64,000 nt of DNA from Planctomycetota bacterium (GTDB taxonomy: Bacteria > Planctomycetota > Planctomycetia > Pirellulales > UBA1268), in contig QWOQ01000010.1 in assembly GCA_003669585.1 (NCBI GenBank), positions 1 through 64,000 on the forward strand, given 5' to 3'. Below are positions 1 to 9,727 of the stretch, piece after piece. Made by a program: the position numbers and the translations under genes. Numbering within the stretch: position 1 is the stretch's first letter; the number at the start of each line of letters is the position of its first letter. Below the pieces are notes generated by a model that did no database searches, had not been told where the DNA came from, and worked only from the letters and a program-made list of their open reading frames with translations.

Positions 1-342
1 TCCTCGATCGACGGGTCGCCGTTGAAGCTGCGATGCGAGGACGACACGTGGTAGGAACCGTTGCCCCAAAAGCCGCCCCGGAGCCGACGAGACGAGCCGG
101 CTGTGCCATCCAGATCGTTCCACTGATAGACGTTGCCACTCTGATCAAACGTGCCGTAGAAGCTCCCGCTGCCGCTAAACGAGCCTACGTCAGTGGCGGT
201 GCCGATGGCACTATTGTAGTTGGCCTGATTAGCACTGCTGCCGATCGTGGTGCCCGGGGCAGAGTCGCTCTGCGTGGCGTAAGTCCAGTAGCCGGCATTC
301 GTGCTGCCTCCCTTGTAGTACGCCGCCTTGTACCACTCGTTC
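1..342 (-). pseudogene. Out-of-frame remnant of a further FGE-like domain
   Basis: Read on the minus strand from 342 leftwards, the sequence encodes the second half of another domain of the neighbouring giant protein: LENEWYKAAY, then GSFSGSGSFYGTFDQ, GNVYQWNDLDG and RRLRGGFWGN. It stays open to the left edge of the window. It lies one frame away from the giant gene, whose TGA at 343-345 falls inside the codons for this domain. The giant gene's text jumps directly from the end of one domain (GFRLAS) to the middle of the next (RMPLENEW), so the junction looks like a recombination or deletion between repeats that lost the frame. It could also be an assembly collapse. Confidence 0.75.
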
Positions 343-3300
343 TCAAGTGGCATCCGGACTTGCGAGACGAAAACCAGTGTTGGCGTTCTCATCCGACGCG
401 AGGACGTCGGATCTCCACGATAACGACACCGTGAGTGGTTGGTCGTCCCAATCACCGCCCCGACGCCCACGAGTCGAGCCGGCTGTGCCACCCAGATCAT
501 TCCACTGACACACGTTGCCACTCTGATCAAACGTGCCGTAGAAACTCCCGCTGCCGCTAAACGCTCCTACGTTAGTTGCGTGGCCGATGGCATTATTAGT
601 GCCGATGGGACCACCATAGTTGGCTTGATTGGCACTGCTGCCGATCGTGGTGCCTGGGGTAGAGTTACTCTGCGTGGCGTAGTCAAAGTAGCCGGCATTC
701 GTGCTGCCACCCTTGTAGTACGCCGCCTTAAACCACTCGTTCTCAAGCGGTATCCGGTACGTCGGAGCCGAACCCGTATTCGGATTGGTGGCGTTTTTGG
801 CCACGGCATTGCCTGTGGTAGCCCCGTTCAAGTTGTACGCACCGTTTTCAGTGGTCGTGCTGGTCTGAGCTCCACTGGGCTGGCCGTTGCTCATCCAGTT
901 GGAAAACCTCGCACTGTCAAACCAGCTCACATACGTGATCGGACGTCTGCCGGTGCCGTTCAGAACGGCGTAGGTGTAACTGCCAGATGAGCCCGACTGG
1001 CTGATTTGGGCAACGCCGTAATCATTAGGATCCGTGCCCATGTTTGCGTTGTAGAGACCGTAGGTGTCGGTCGAGCCTACGGCATTTAAGAACGCCGCGT
1101 ACTGCGCACCTGTCACATCGTAGGCACCAATCTGGTACGAGTATGCCACGGCACCGTATTCCACGGTCGGACTCCCAAGACCGAAACTAATTGTTTTAGC
1201 GGCGTTCCCGACGTCTCCAACCGTCACCATGCTCATGGGCACCGCCGTGACTTGTGCCGAACCACCGACAGTGTTCAATTTAGTGGTCGTGATCGTCGCT
1301 GTTGAGCTCGTCCAAAAATTTACGCCGGTCACCGTGACCAAGCCCGAGCCGTTAATCGCTACCGAGCCCGATGCTGTCGCCGTGCCAGCCCATGTGTAGC
1401 TCGAGTCGAAGTTCGTGATCGGCACCACGAAACCATCAGCCGTTGACGTCGAGTCCCCAAACGTTGGGGTCAACGTCGTGGTGACCACCGAACTTGCGAG
1501 ACGGAAACCGGTGAAGAAGGTCTGGGTCGACGGGGCGACGCCGTCGTTGTGATACACGGACGACACGATGGTAAAATCATAGGCCCAACTGCCGCCTCGG
1601 ATCCCAAGAGACGAGCCGGGTGTGCCATCCAGATCGTTCCACTGCCAGACGTTGCCCGTTTGATCAAACGTGCCGTAATAGCTTCCGCTGCCGCTAAACG
1701 CCCCTACGTCAGTTGCGCGGCCGATGGCATCATTGTAGTTGGCCTGATTGGCACCGCTGCCGATCGTGGTGCCCGGGACAATGTTGCTCTGGGTGGCGAA
1801 AGGATAGTAGCCACCGATACCAGAGCCACCGCGGTTGGGCGAGTAGTACGCAGCCTTGTACCATTCGTTTTCAAGCGGCATCCGGTACGTCGGAGCCAAG
1901 CCCGTATTCGGGTTGGTTGCGTTGGAGGCCACGGAATTGCCTGCGATGGCCCCATTCAAGTTGTACGCACCGTTTTCAGTGGTCGTGCTGGTCTGAGCTC
2001 CACTGGGCTGGCCGTTGCTCATCCAGTTAGAAAACCTCGCACTGTCAAACCAACTCACATACGTGATCGGCCGGTTGCCCGTGCCGTTCAGAACGGCGTA
2101 GGTGTACGTGCCGGATGTGCCCGAGCGGCTGATCTGGGCAACATCGGTGTCCGTGCCCATGCTTGTGTTGTAGAGACCGTAGGTATCGCTCCTGCCTACG
2201 GCATTTAAGAACGCCGTGTACTGCGAGCCTGTCACGTCGTAGGCACCGATCTGGTACGAGTACGACACGGCACCGTAGCCGGTTGTGTCAGCGACGTTCC
2301 CCGGATAGCCCACCGTCACCATGCTCATGGTCGTTAGCGACGTCGCCGTGACTGTGGCCGAGCCACCGATATACCCAGCTCTCGTCGTCGTGATCGTCGC
2401 CGTTGAGCTCGTCACAGCTGCCACGCCCGTTATGGTGACCAAGCCGGTGCCGCTGACCAATACCGAGCCCGATGCTGTTGCCGTACCAGCCCATGTGTAG
2501 CTGGCGTTATAGTTCGCGATCTGCACCGTGAAACCAGTAGCCGTTGATGTCGTGGCCCCAAACGCTGGAGTCAACGCAGTACCGACCACCGACGTCGCCG
2601 TGACTGTGGCCGAGCCACTGGCATACCCAGTCCTCGTCGTCGTGATCGTCGCCGTTGAGCTCGTTCCAGGAGCCACGCCGGTTACCGTGACCAAGCCAGT
2701 GCTGCTGACTAATAACAAGCCCGATGCTGTTGCCGTACCGGCCCATGTGTAGCTCGAGTCGTAGTTCGTGATCGGCACAGTAAAACCATCAGCCGTTGCT
2801 GTTGTGCTTCCAAACGTTGGAGTCAATGCAGCAGCCAGTGACGTCGCCGTGACTGTGGCCGAACCACCGACGGTGCCTGCTTTGGTCGTTGTGATCGTCG
2901 CCGTTGAACTTGTCACAGCTGCCACGCCGGTTACCGTGACCAAACCCGTGCTGCTGACCACTACCGTGCCTGATGCTGTTGCCGTGCCAGCCCATGTGTA
3001 GCTCGAGTCGTAGTTCGTGATCGGCACCGTGAAACCAGTAGCCGTTCTTGTCTTGGCTCCAAACGTTGGAGTCAATGTCGTGGTGACCGGACTTGCGAGA
3101 CGAAAACCGATGATGCTGAAGTCGGGGACTTGGTTCCCTCCCGTCAGGGTGTTGGTTTTGCGACCCGAGGACGACAGGTCTTCGGAATTGCTAGTAGCCC
3201 AACTGCCGCCCCGGACCCCACGCACTGCCGCCCCCGCGTTGCCATTCAGATCGTTATACTGCCAGACGTTGCCACTCTGATCAAACGTGCCGTAGAAGCT

Positions 3301-6297
3301 CCCGCTGCCGCTAAACGAGCCTACGTCAGTTGCGTGTAAGTTTGCTAAGGCATTAGCGTAGTTGGCCTGATTCGGACTGCTGCCGATCGTGTTGCCGGGG
3401 GCAACGTTACTCTGCGTGGCATATGTATAGTAGCCGCCGACGCCAGAGCCACCGTAATTGGGCGAGTAATACGCCGCCTTGTACCACTCGTTCTCAAGCG
3501 GAATCCGGTACGTCGGAGGCAAGCCTGTATTCGGGTTGGTAGAGTTGGCGGCCACTGCATTGCCATAAGTGGCACCGTTCACGTTGTACGCACCGTTTTC
3601 GGTGGTCGTGCTGCTCTGGGCTCCTCTCGGCTGGCCGTTACTCATCCAGTTGGAAAACCTCGCACTGTCAAACCAGGTCATATACGAAATCGGACGACTG
3701 CCGGTGCTGTTCATAACGGCGTAGGTGTACGTGCCAGATGAGCCCGAGCGGCTGATTTGGGCAACATTGGTGACTTCGCCCATGTCTGTGTTATAGAGAA
3801 CGTAGGGGTCGGTCGAACCTACGGCATTTAAGAACGCCGTGTACTGCAAGCCGGTCACGTCGTAGGTGCCGATCTGGTACGAGTAGGACACGTCACCGTA
3901 CAGGCTACCGGTGTTGGTGTCAGCAGCGTTCCCAGGATTGCCAACCGTCATCATGCTCATGGCAACAGCCAGCGAGGTCGCCGTTACTGTTGCCGAACCA
4001 CCGACATACCCAGTCCGTGTCGTCGTGATCGTCGCTATTGAGCTCGTCGCAAGAGCCACGCCCGTCACCGTAATCAAACCAGTGCTGCTGACCACTACCA
4101 CACCCGACGCTGTCGCCGTGCCAGCCCATGTGTAGGCAGAGTTGTAGTTACTGATCTGAACAGTGAAACCAGTAGCCGTTGCTGTTGTGCTTCCAAATGC
4201 TGGAGTCAACGCTGCAGCCAGCGACGTCGCCGTGACTGTTGCCGAGCCACCAACTGTGCCCGCTTTGGTCGTCGTGATCGTCGCCGTTGAACTTGTCGCA
4301 GGAGCCACGCCCGTCACCGTGACCAGACCAGTGCCGCTGACCGATACCGTGCCTGATGCTGTTGCCGTGCCAGCCCATGTGTAGGCAGAGTTGTAGTTGG
4401 TGACCTGCACCGTAAAACCAGTAGCCGTTGCTGTCGTTGCCCCAAACGTTGGAGTCAATGCTGCAGCCAGCGACGTCGCCGTGACTGTTGCCGAGCCACC
4501 AACTGTGCCTGCTTTGGTCGTCGTGATCGTCACCGTTGAACTCGTATTAGCACCCACGCCGGTCACCGTGACCAAACCAGTGCTGTTGACCACTACCACA
4601 CCCGACGCTGTCGCCGTGCCAGCCCATGTATAGCTGGCGCTATAGTTACTGATCTGCACCGTGAAACCATTAGCAGTTGATGTCGTGGCCTCAAACGTTG
4701 GAGTCAACGCAGCAGCCAGCGGTGTAACCGGTGCCGAATTGGCCGACGGCGGGCTGATGCCAACGGCGTTCTTGGCGATGACTTTGATCACATACGGTGT
4801 GCCGTTGGTCAGGCCCGTGACGGTGAGAGATGGCACTGTTGACACAGGATGGACAAAGTTGGTCCATGTCGAACCGCTGTTGCTCGAATACTTCACCAGA
4901 TAGTCGGTGATCGGTGAGCCGCCGGTGCTGGTAGGGGCGGTCCACGTCACAGCCAGTTGGGCGATGCCGCTTACGGCCACGACTGCTGCTGGACTGCCGG
5001 GAACCACTAAACCAGGACTAGCAGCAGCCGAGTTCGCCGACCGTTGGCCGATGCCAACGGCGTTACGGGCGATGACCTTGATCACATAGTTCGTGCCATT
5101 GGGCAGATCCGTGACGGTGCATGACGTGGTGGTAATTGGCAAACTTGGGCGAAACCGCGTCCACGAAGTACCGGCATTGCTCGAATACTTAACCAGATAC
5201 TCGGTTATATTTGATCCGCCGGTGCTGGCAGGAGCGGTCCATGTCACAGCCAAGCTTGTGTTGCCTCTTACGGCCACTACGGATGTTGGACTGCCGGGCA
5301 CTGTTGGCCTCGTTACGAGGCGAAAGCCCGTGGATTTATCTTCGTTGGAGCCATTCAAAACATTTTGAGTTGTTCTGTTCCCCGAAGACGATAGCCCCCC
5401 AAAGTCAACCGTGTCCCAAGAGCCCCCACGCAACCCTCTAGAATAACTCGGCGTGCCATCCAGATCGTTCCACTGATAGACGTTGCCGGTCTGGTCGAAC
5501 GTGCCGTAGAAGCTCCCACTGCCGCTAAACGAGCCTACGTCAGTGGCGGTGCCGATAGCATTATTGTAGTTGGCCTGATTGGCACCGCTGCCGATCGTGG
5601 TGCCGGGCAGAGTGTCGCTCTGTGTTGCGTAGTTGTAGTAGCCGTGTTCTTCAGAGTCGCGGTAATCCGGAGAAAAGTAGGCCGCCTTGTACCACTCGTT
5701 CTCCGTGGGAATCCGAAAGCCAGCCCCATCATTTGCCGCCGGTGCATTTCCCGTTGTTTGGCCATTTATCAACGTGTAGCCGCCTGTCTCCGTACTGGTA
5801 GAACCTTGGCCGTTACTCATCCAGTTAGAAAACCTCGCACTGTCAAACCAGCTCACATACGTGACCGGACGGTTGCCGGTGCTGTTCTTGACGGCATACG
5901 TGTAATTGCCGGGTGTTCCCGAGCGGCTGATTTGGTCGGTGCCCATGCTGGCGTTGTAGAGCCCATATGGGTCTGCCGCCTTAGCATTGGCATTTAAGAA
6001 CTCTGTGTACTGATCAACCGTCACGTCGTACTTGCCGATCTGGTAGTCATACGACACAGCACCGTAACCAGCGGGACTTGTGTCGGGGGCATTTCCCGGA
6101 TTCCCAACGCTGGTCATTTGGTAATTCACCGACAGCATCTGCCGGGGCTCGAGCGACTCAAGGGAAATCTGCTGGGCTGGCCGCCTTGAGCGACGGCGGC
6201 GAGTGGAAACTCCGCGAGAATAGAAAACGTTCGTAAACGTTTTTTGGAATGCACCTCGAAATGCTTGAGCGGCCCAGTTGGATGACGGCATCGACAT
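343..6297 (-). CDS. Giant secreted protein with four FGE/SUMF1-like domains, two FN3 domains and seven Ig-like repeats
   Basis: A 1984-residue protein, probably exported and surface-associated. The Arg-rich N-terminus (about 28-39) and LEPRQMLS at 49-56 match the planctomycete-type sorting signal. Domains in order: FGE-like 1 (about 57-326), two fibronectin type III domains (333-530), three ~80-residue Thr/Ala-rich repeats (TPTFGATT...YTWAGTATASG), FGE-like 2 (about 780-1072), three more repeats, FGE-like 3 (about 1325-1603), one repeat, FGE-like 4 (about 1687-1980). Each FGE-like unit keeps the fold signatures WFDSARFSNWMSNGQ, ENEW(Y/F)KAAY, GTFDQ-GNV and RGGSW or a close variant, ending in GFRL. 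None has the paired cysteines of true formylglycine-generating enzymes, so sulfatase activation is unlikely; a structural or binding role is inferred. AAGGA lies 8 bases before the ATG. The C-terminus is probably truncated by the frameshift at 343. Confidence 0.85.
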   Translation of the reverse strand: MSMPSSNWAAQAFRGAFQKTFTNVFYSRGVSTRRRRSRRPAQQISLESLEPRQMLSVNYQMTSVGNPGNAPDTSPAGYGAVSYDYQIGKYDVTVDQYTEFLNANAKAADPYGLYNASMGTDQISRSGTPGNYTYAVKNSTGNRPVTYVSWFDSARFSNWMSNGQGSTSTETGGYTLINGQTTGNAPAANDGAGFRIPTENEWYKAAYFSPDYRDSEEHGYYNYATQSDTLPGTTIGSGANQANYNNAIGTATDVGSFSGSGSFYGTFDQTGNVYQWNDLDGTPSYSRGLRGGSWDTVDFGGLSSSGNRTTQNVLNGSNEDKSTGFRLVTRPTVPGSPTSVVAVRGNTSLAVTWTAPASTGGSNITEYLVKYSSNAGTSWTRFRPSLPITTTSCTVTDLPNGTNYVIKVIARNAVGIGQRSANSAAASPGLVVPGSPAAVVAVSGIAQLAVTWTAPTSTGGSPITDYLVKYSSNSGSTWTNFVHPVSTVPSLTVTGLTNGTPYVIKVIAKNAVGISPPSANSAPVTPLAAALTPTFEATTSTANGFTVQISNYSASYTWAGTATASGVVVVNSTGLVTVTGVGANTSSTVTITTTKAGTVGGSATVTATSLAAALTPTFGATTATATGFTVQVTNYNSAYTWAGTATASGTVSVSGTGLVTVTGVAPATSSTATITTTKAGTVGGSATVTATSLAAALTPAFGSTTATATGFTVQISNYNSAYTWAGTATASGVVVVSSTGLITVTGVALATSSIATITTTRTGYVGGSATVTATSLAVAMSMMTVGNPGNAADTNTGSLYGDVSYSYQIGTYDVTGLQYTAFLNAVGSTDPYVLYNTDMGEVTNVAQISRSGSSGTYTYAVMNSTGSRPISYMTWFDSARFSNWMSNGQPRGAQSSTTTENGAYNVNGATYGNAVAANSTNPNTGLPPTYRIPLENEWYKAAYYSPNYGGSGVGGYYTYATQSNVAPGNTIGSSPNQANYANALANLHATDVGSFSGSGSFYGTFDQSGNVWQYNDLNGNAGAAVRGVRGGSWATSNSEDLSSSGRKTNTLTGGNQVPDFSIIGFRLASPVTTTLTPTFGAKTRTATGFTVPITNYDSSYTWAGTATASGTVVVSSTGLVTVTGVAAVTSSTATITTTKAGTVGGSATVTATSLAAALTPTFGSTTATADGFTVPITNYDSSYTWAGTATASGLLLVSSTGLVTVTGVAPGTSSTATITTTRTGYASGSATVTATSVVGTALTPAFGATTSTATGFTVQIANYNASYTWAGTATASGSVLVSGTGLVTITGVAAVTSSTATITTTRAGYIGGSATVTATSLTTMSMVTVGYPGNVADTTGYGAVSYSYQIGAYDVTGSQYTAFLNAVGRSDTYGLYNTSMGTDTDVAQISRSGTSGTYTYAVLNGTGNRPITYVSWFDSARFSNWMSNGQPSGAQTSTTTENGAYNLNGAIAGNSVASNATNPNTGLAPTYRMPLENEWYKAAYYSPNRGGSGIGGYYPFATQSNIVPGTTIGSGANQANYNDAIGRATDVGAFSGSGSYYGTFDQTGNVWQWNDLDGTPGSSLGIRGGSWAYDFTIVSSVYHNDGVAPSTQTFFTGFRLASSVVTTTLTPTFGDSTSTADGFVVPITNFDSSYTWAGTATASGSVAINGSGLVTVTGVNFWTSSTATITTTKLNTVGGSAQVTAVPMSMVTVGDVGNAAKTISFGLGSPTVEYGAVAYSYQIGAYDVTGAQYAAFLNAVGSTDTYGLYNANMGTDPNDYGVAQISQSGSSGSYTYAVLNGTGRRPITYVSWFDSARFSNWMSNGQPSGAQTSTTTENGAYNLNGATTGNAVAKNATNPNTGSAPTYRIPLENEWFKAAYYKGGSTNAGYFDYATQSNSTPGTTIGSSANQANYGGPIGTNNAIGHATNVGAFSGSGSFYGTFDQSGNVCQWNDLGGTAGSTRGRRGGDWDDQPLTVSLSWRSDVLASDENANTGFRLASPDAT
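1245..4705 (-). repeat. Seven ~240-bp intragenic repeats in blocks of three, three and one
   Basis: Approximate blocks are 3955-4705, 2335-3075 and 1245-1475. Each unit encodes about 80 residues beginning LTP(T/A)FG and containing YTWAGTATASG and SSTATITTT. Nucleotide similarity between units is high enough that the opposite strand shows a matching series of Val/Ala-rich open frames. The blocks sit between the FGE-like domains. Repeats this alike are expected to recombine, which fits the frame-breaking junction at the gene's 3' end. Confidence 0.8.
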
Positions 6298-6496
6298 AGA
6301 AAAAATCCTTTTCTGTCATGAAGGGTGTTTGACCGAAAAGAAATCGATCCCGAGCCCAAGGCTTATGTCTAACACGGTTCCGCAGGCAGGGCAAGGAACC
6401 GGCACGTCAAAAAGGGCCTTTCCAAGACCATACCTCACTTTTTTACGCATTACCCACATATCCCCTCATTTTTTTCCTTACTCGGAGCTACTTCCC
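6298..6496. promoter_or_regulatory. Divergent intergenic region between the giant protein and the AAA+ gene
   Basis: This 199-base spacer must hold the promoters of both divergent genes. A 7-bp inverted repeat, CGGTTCC at 6375-6381 and GGAACCG at 6395-6401 with a 13-base spacer, is the only symmetric element I see and could be an operator. No convincing -35/-10 pair is visible. Confidence 0.35.
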
Positions 6497-8083
6497 ATGC
6501 CCTCAACTGCTATGCCCTCAACAGCTAATCCCCCGACCTCCCTCACTGCCCGCATTCACGAACTCGTCTCAGCTTGTTTCACTGGCATCTGGCTGGAAAC
6601 GTGTGAGCCCGAAGAAGCCTGCCGAGAAATCTCCAGCCTGTGCCAAACCCAATCGTGGCGGCTGGCTTCGTGGGACTGCGATGTGGGCTTAAAAATCCAC
6701 GGCCACGAACTTTCGACGCAGCACAACAACCCGGCACCCACACTTGCAGAAACGCTGGCAGACACAACTGACCCACTGGCTGTCATCAGATCAGCCGGCC
6801 AGCTTTCTCAAGGTGCCGATACAACCCTGATCGTGCTGCATAACTTTCACAGGTTTCTGGGCGCTACTGAGATTCTTCAAGCTCTCGGGAGGCAGGTTTC
6901 GCAAGGCAAGCACACCAGAACTTTCTTGCTGATTCTCTCCCCCGTTGTGAACATCCCCATTGAGATCGAAAAACTCTTTACCGTCGTCGAACATGAATTA
7001 CCAAGCCGCGATCAGCTTCACGAAATAGCCGCCGGAATTGCCACTGAGAGCGAGATGCCCAGTGGCGACGGGATAGCGAGTGGCAACAGCATGGCCCGCG
7101 TGCTCGATAGTGCCGCAGGGCTGACCCGATATGAAGCCGAGGGAGCGTTTAGCCTCTCGATCGTTCGGCACGGCACGCTCCAGCCCGAAACACTGTGGGA
7201 GATCAAGAGCCAAATGCTAAAGAAAAGCGGGCTTGTTTCCCTTCACCGTGGCACCGAATCGTTCCAGCAACTCGGCGGCCTCGACAACCTGAAGGCGTTT
7301 TGTTTACGGGCCATGCGACGCCAGAGTGAAGGAGTGGTGAGCAACAGGCCCCGCGGCGTCTTGTTGCTATCTCCTCCCGGCTGCGGCAAGAGTCAGTTCG
7401 CAAAAGCACTGGGCAACGAAACCGGCCGGCCAACTGTGGTGCTCGATGTCGGCGCACTCCTCGGCTCGCTTGTTGGCCAGAGCGAGAGCAACGTTCGGGC
7501 CGCATTGAAGTTGGCCGACGCGATGGCTCCATGTGTGCTGTTCTGTGACGAGATCGAGAAAGCACTGGCTGGGGCTACATCATCGGGTCAGACAGACTCC
7601 GGTGTAACGGCCCGCGTGTTCGGAAGCTTGCTCACGTGGCTAAACGATCACGAGAGCGACGTGTTCTTTGTGGCCACCTGTAACGATGCCTCGAAGTTGC
7701 CGCCGGAGTTCGCACGTGCTGAGAGATTTGACGGCGTGTTCTTCGTTGATCTGCCGGGCGAAAAGCAGCGAGAAGATATTTGGGGAATTTACACGCAGCA
7801 CTACGGACTCGACGCGAAGCAGGCCCGGCCGGATGACACCAACTGGACCGGCGCTGAAATAAAGTCGTGCTGCAGGCTGGCTTCGCTCTTGGATGTGCCG
7901 CTACTTCAGGCTTCGCAGAATGTCGTGCCCGTGGCTGTGACTGCGGGTGACAAGATCGAACAGCTTAGGCAGTGGGCTTCAGGAAGATGTTTGTCGGCAG
8001 ATCGGGCTGGCGTTTATTCGCGGTCGGAAGGGGTGAGTGGCGGTCGGGTGCGGAGAGTCATGCGGGAGCCGGGGGTTAATTGA
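6497..8083 (+). CDS. AAA+ ATPase (Ycf46-like)
   Basis: A 528-residue ATPase with one AAA+ module in its C-terminal half. Walker A is SPPGCGKS at 292-299, Walker B is VLFCDE at 347-352, sensor-1 is VFFVATCND at 389-397, and RAERFD follows at 407-412 with the likely arginine finger. The first 270 residues have no motif I recognise. The spacing and the DEIEKAL sequence resemble the Ycf46/cell-division-protease-like AAA family. The ATG at 6497 was chosen over upstream in-frame starts because GGAG lies 9 bases before it and the upstream codons look non-coding. The last 38 codons (QWASGRCLSADRAG...) recur as two detached fragments downstream. The substrate is unknown; the divergent giant secreted protein is the only neighbour hint. 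Confidence 0.8.
   Translation: MPSTAMPSTANPPTSLTARIHELVSACFTGIWLETCEPEEACREISSLCQTQSWRLASWDCDVGLKIHGHELSTQHNNPAPTLAETLADTTDPLAVIRSAGQLSQGADTTLIVLHNFHRFLGATEILQALGRQVSQGKHTRTFLLILSPVVNIPIEIEKLFTVVEHELPSRDQLHEIAAGIATESEMPSGDGIASGNSMARVLDSAAGLTRYEAEGAFSLSIVRHGTLQPETLWEIKSQMLKKSGLVSLHRGTESFQQLGGLDNLKAFCLRAMRRQSEGVVSNRPRGVLLLSPPGCGKSQFAKALGNETGRPTVVLDVGALLGSLVGQSESNVRAALKLADAMAPCVLFCDEIEKALAGATSSGQTDSGVTARVFGSLLTWLNDHESDVFFVATCNDASKLPPEFARAERFDGVFFVDLPGEKQREDIWGIYTQHYGLDAKQARPDDTNWTGAEIKSCCRLASLLDVPLLQASQNVVPVAVTAGDKIEQLRQWASGRCLSADRAGVYSRSEGVSGGRVRRVMREPGVN
7970..8083 (+). repeat. Copy 1 of the AAA+ 3'-end repeat (within the intact gene)
   Basis: A 114-base segment from CAGTGGGCTTCAGGAAG to the TGA stop, encoding the last 37 residues of the AAA+ ATPase. 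It is the intact reference copy for the fragments at 9878 and 12514. It is followed, 66 bases on, by the 3' end of a minus-strand gene. Confidence 0.85.
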
Positions 8084-8149
8084 GAAGCCAAACATAGGCG
8101 ATTCCAGTGGTGGACGATGAATTGGGATAACCACGCTTGATTTGAGGCG

Positions 8150-9727
8150 TCACAAACATGCTCCTGCCGCATAAGCCATCGCCGCTTCTGTCTCATTTTC
8201 GATCTGCTGAAGTGCCTCGCCTTCACCATTGATTCCTGATGCTGCGGCCGCCTCCGTTGTATCGCGAGTTCCCAGCCAGACCTCGCCGGAAGGCTCCTGC
8301 CATACGAGGATTGTCGTCTGGAGTGTCATGCTCGCTAGCGGATTGCGGAGCATCAACTGCAATCTGACCTCAGTGCTCTCAAAAGTGAGTTGCTCGGTCA
8401 GCGGAAGTTCACTGCCAGCTTTCGCTGCATTCGTGTTGAGTGAAATCCGTGTCGACAACCCAACTCCTTGCGACTGAAAGGCATCTACGAGCCGATCAGC
8501 TGTTGCCTTCGCTGAATAGGCGCTTTCCATGCACTTCATCAACTGTGGGCTGACCGGAGGTGCTATTTTGCGGTCGAAAGCCCCTGCAATACGGCGAGCT
8601 AATTCCGACAACTCCACGCCGCCCTTGTTGCAACACAAAGTGACGCAGAGCAGTTCCGATGGATCTGTGAAGCGACTGAGATGGCAGGAAAAGCCGGGCA
8701 CATCACCCCGAATATCCATGGCTCCTTTGTGACCGAGAAATCGCCAGCCACAGTGGCTCGGCGTGGCCGAGCCGTCACCGAGCTTCACCGCATGGAAGAG
8801 AAAATCTCGGTTCTCCTTCTTGTTGATCAGCATGTTGCCTGCAAGGCCTATATCCCAAAGGCTGATGTCTTCGGCCGAAGCCCAAACCGCGCCGTTGGCG
8901 AACGACCCACTCTGGCTGTTGGCTGGCACAACCAACGATTTGCCGTTCGTCGTAGTGGAACCGACAGCGACTTCAGTGGGGTCGATATACGGGCGGTCCG
9001 TCAAGAATTTCCGATGCTTTCCACCTTTGGCTTCGACCTCTGTCTTTCGTTCAGCAAAGCCGGATGCGAAGCAGGTGTTCTTGAGATTAAGCCTTTCGAT
9101 TTGATTGCGAATGATGTATTCCTCGTAGCTCATGCCGGAGGCTCGCTCAATGACAAGACCGAGTAGGAAAAAGTCTGTGGCGCTGTTGGCGACTCGCGTT
9201 CCGGGCAGACTGGTGAGTGGAAGATCTTTGACCAAGGCGATCACTTCCTCGGGCCGATACTCGGCAGCCGGCTGGAACATCGCCTGCTTCGAGTAATCGG
9301 GCAATCCCGAGGCGTGTGCCATCAGTTGCCGGAGCGATATCTCCCGCCATGCCTCAGGCAAGTCTGAAATGTGCTTGTCTAACGGTTCATCGAGCGAAAG
9401 CTTGCCTGCTTCAACAAGCTGCATGACTGCGACGGCAGTGTAGGCCTGTGTCATCTGGCCGACATTCCAGAGGGTCTTCGGAGAAGCCAGCAGCCTCTTG
9501 TCGATATCACTGACGCCGTAGCCGACAAGCCGCGAGATATACGGTGCCTGCACGATAGCCAGCGTCATGCCGGGAATGTCGTGATCCCGCATGAAGTCAC
9601 CGACCATCATGTCAATGGTCTGCCCGTCCAACTGCACGTCGGAATTGCCTCGCTCAGCGCGAGCGGATGTGCTCACGGCCACCAAGGCTCCGATGACTAT
9701 GACGAATCTCGACAGTTGGCGGAGCAT
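8150..9727 (-). CDS. Exported serine-hydrolase-fold (beta-lactamase/EstB-like) protein, predicted inactive
   Basis: 525 residues with an N-terminal signal peptide (hydrophobic FVIVIGALVAV, Ala-x-Ala near 22-24). The fold matches the class C beta-lactamase/penicillin-binding esterase family: MTLAIVQ, LMQLVEAGKLSLDEPL-type helix, MAHASGLPDY at 137-144, FFLLGLVIERASG at 186-198 and DVPGF at 342-346. All three catalytic motifs are altered. The SxxK position reads QMTQ (91-94), the YxN position reads NSA (181-183), and the HxG position before PGF reads IRG (339-341). The protein is therefore predicted not to hydrolyse substrates and may bind a ligand or be decaying. The frame is intact over its whole length. 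The ATG at 9727 begins the signal peptide; no strong Shine-Dalgarno is seen. Confidence 0.8.
   Translation of the reverse strand: MLRQLSRFVIVIGALVAVSTSARAERGNSDVQLDGQTIDMMVGDFMRDHDIPGMTLAIVQAPYISRLVGYGVSDIDKRLLASPKTLWNVGQMTQAYTAVAVMQLVEAGKLSLDEPLDKHISDLPEAWREISLRQLMAHASGLPDYSKQAMFQPAAEYRPEEVIALVKDLPLTSLPGTRVANSATDFFLLGLVIERASGMSYEEYIIRNQIERLNLKNTCFASGFAERKTEVEAKGGKHRKFLTDRPYIDPTEVAVGSTTTNGKSLVVPANSQSGSFANGAVWASAEDISLWDIGLAGNMLINKKENRDFLFHAVKLGDGSATPSHCGWRFLGHKGAMDIRGDVPGFSCHLSRFTDPSELLCVTLCCNKGGVELSELARRIAGAFDRKIAPPVSPQLMKCMESAYSAKATADRLVDAFQSQGVGLSTRISLNTNAAKAGSELPLTEQLTFESTEVRLQLMLRNPLASMTLQTTILVWQEPSGEVWLGTRDTTEAAAASGINGEGEALQQIENETEAAMAYAAGACL

Noticed and set aside
33..4903. Series of Val/Ala-rich open frames on the plus strand opposite the giant gene
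   Set aside because: They are antisense shadows produced by the repetitive coding strand; spacing follows the repeat unit and none has a ribosome site.
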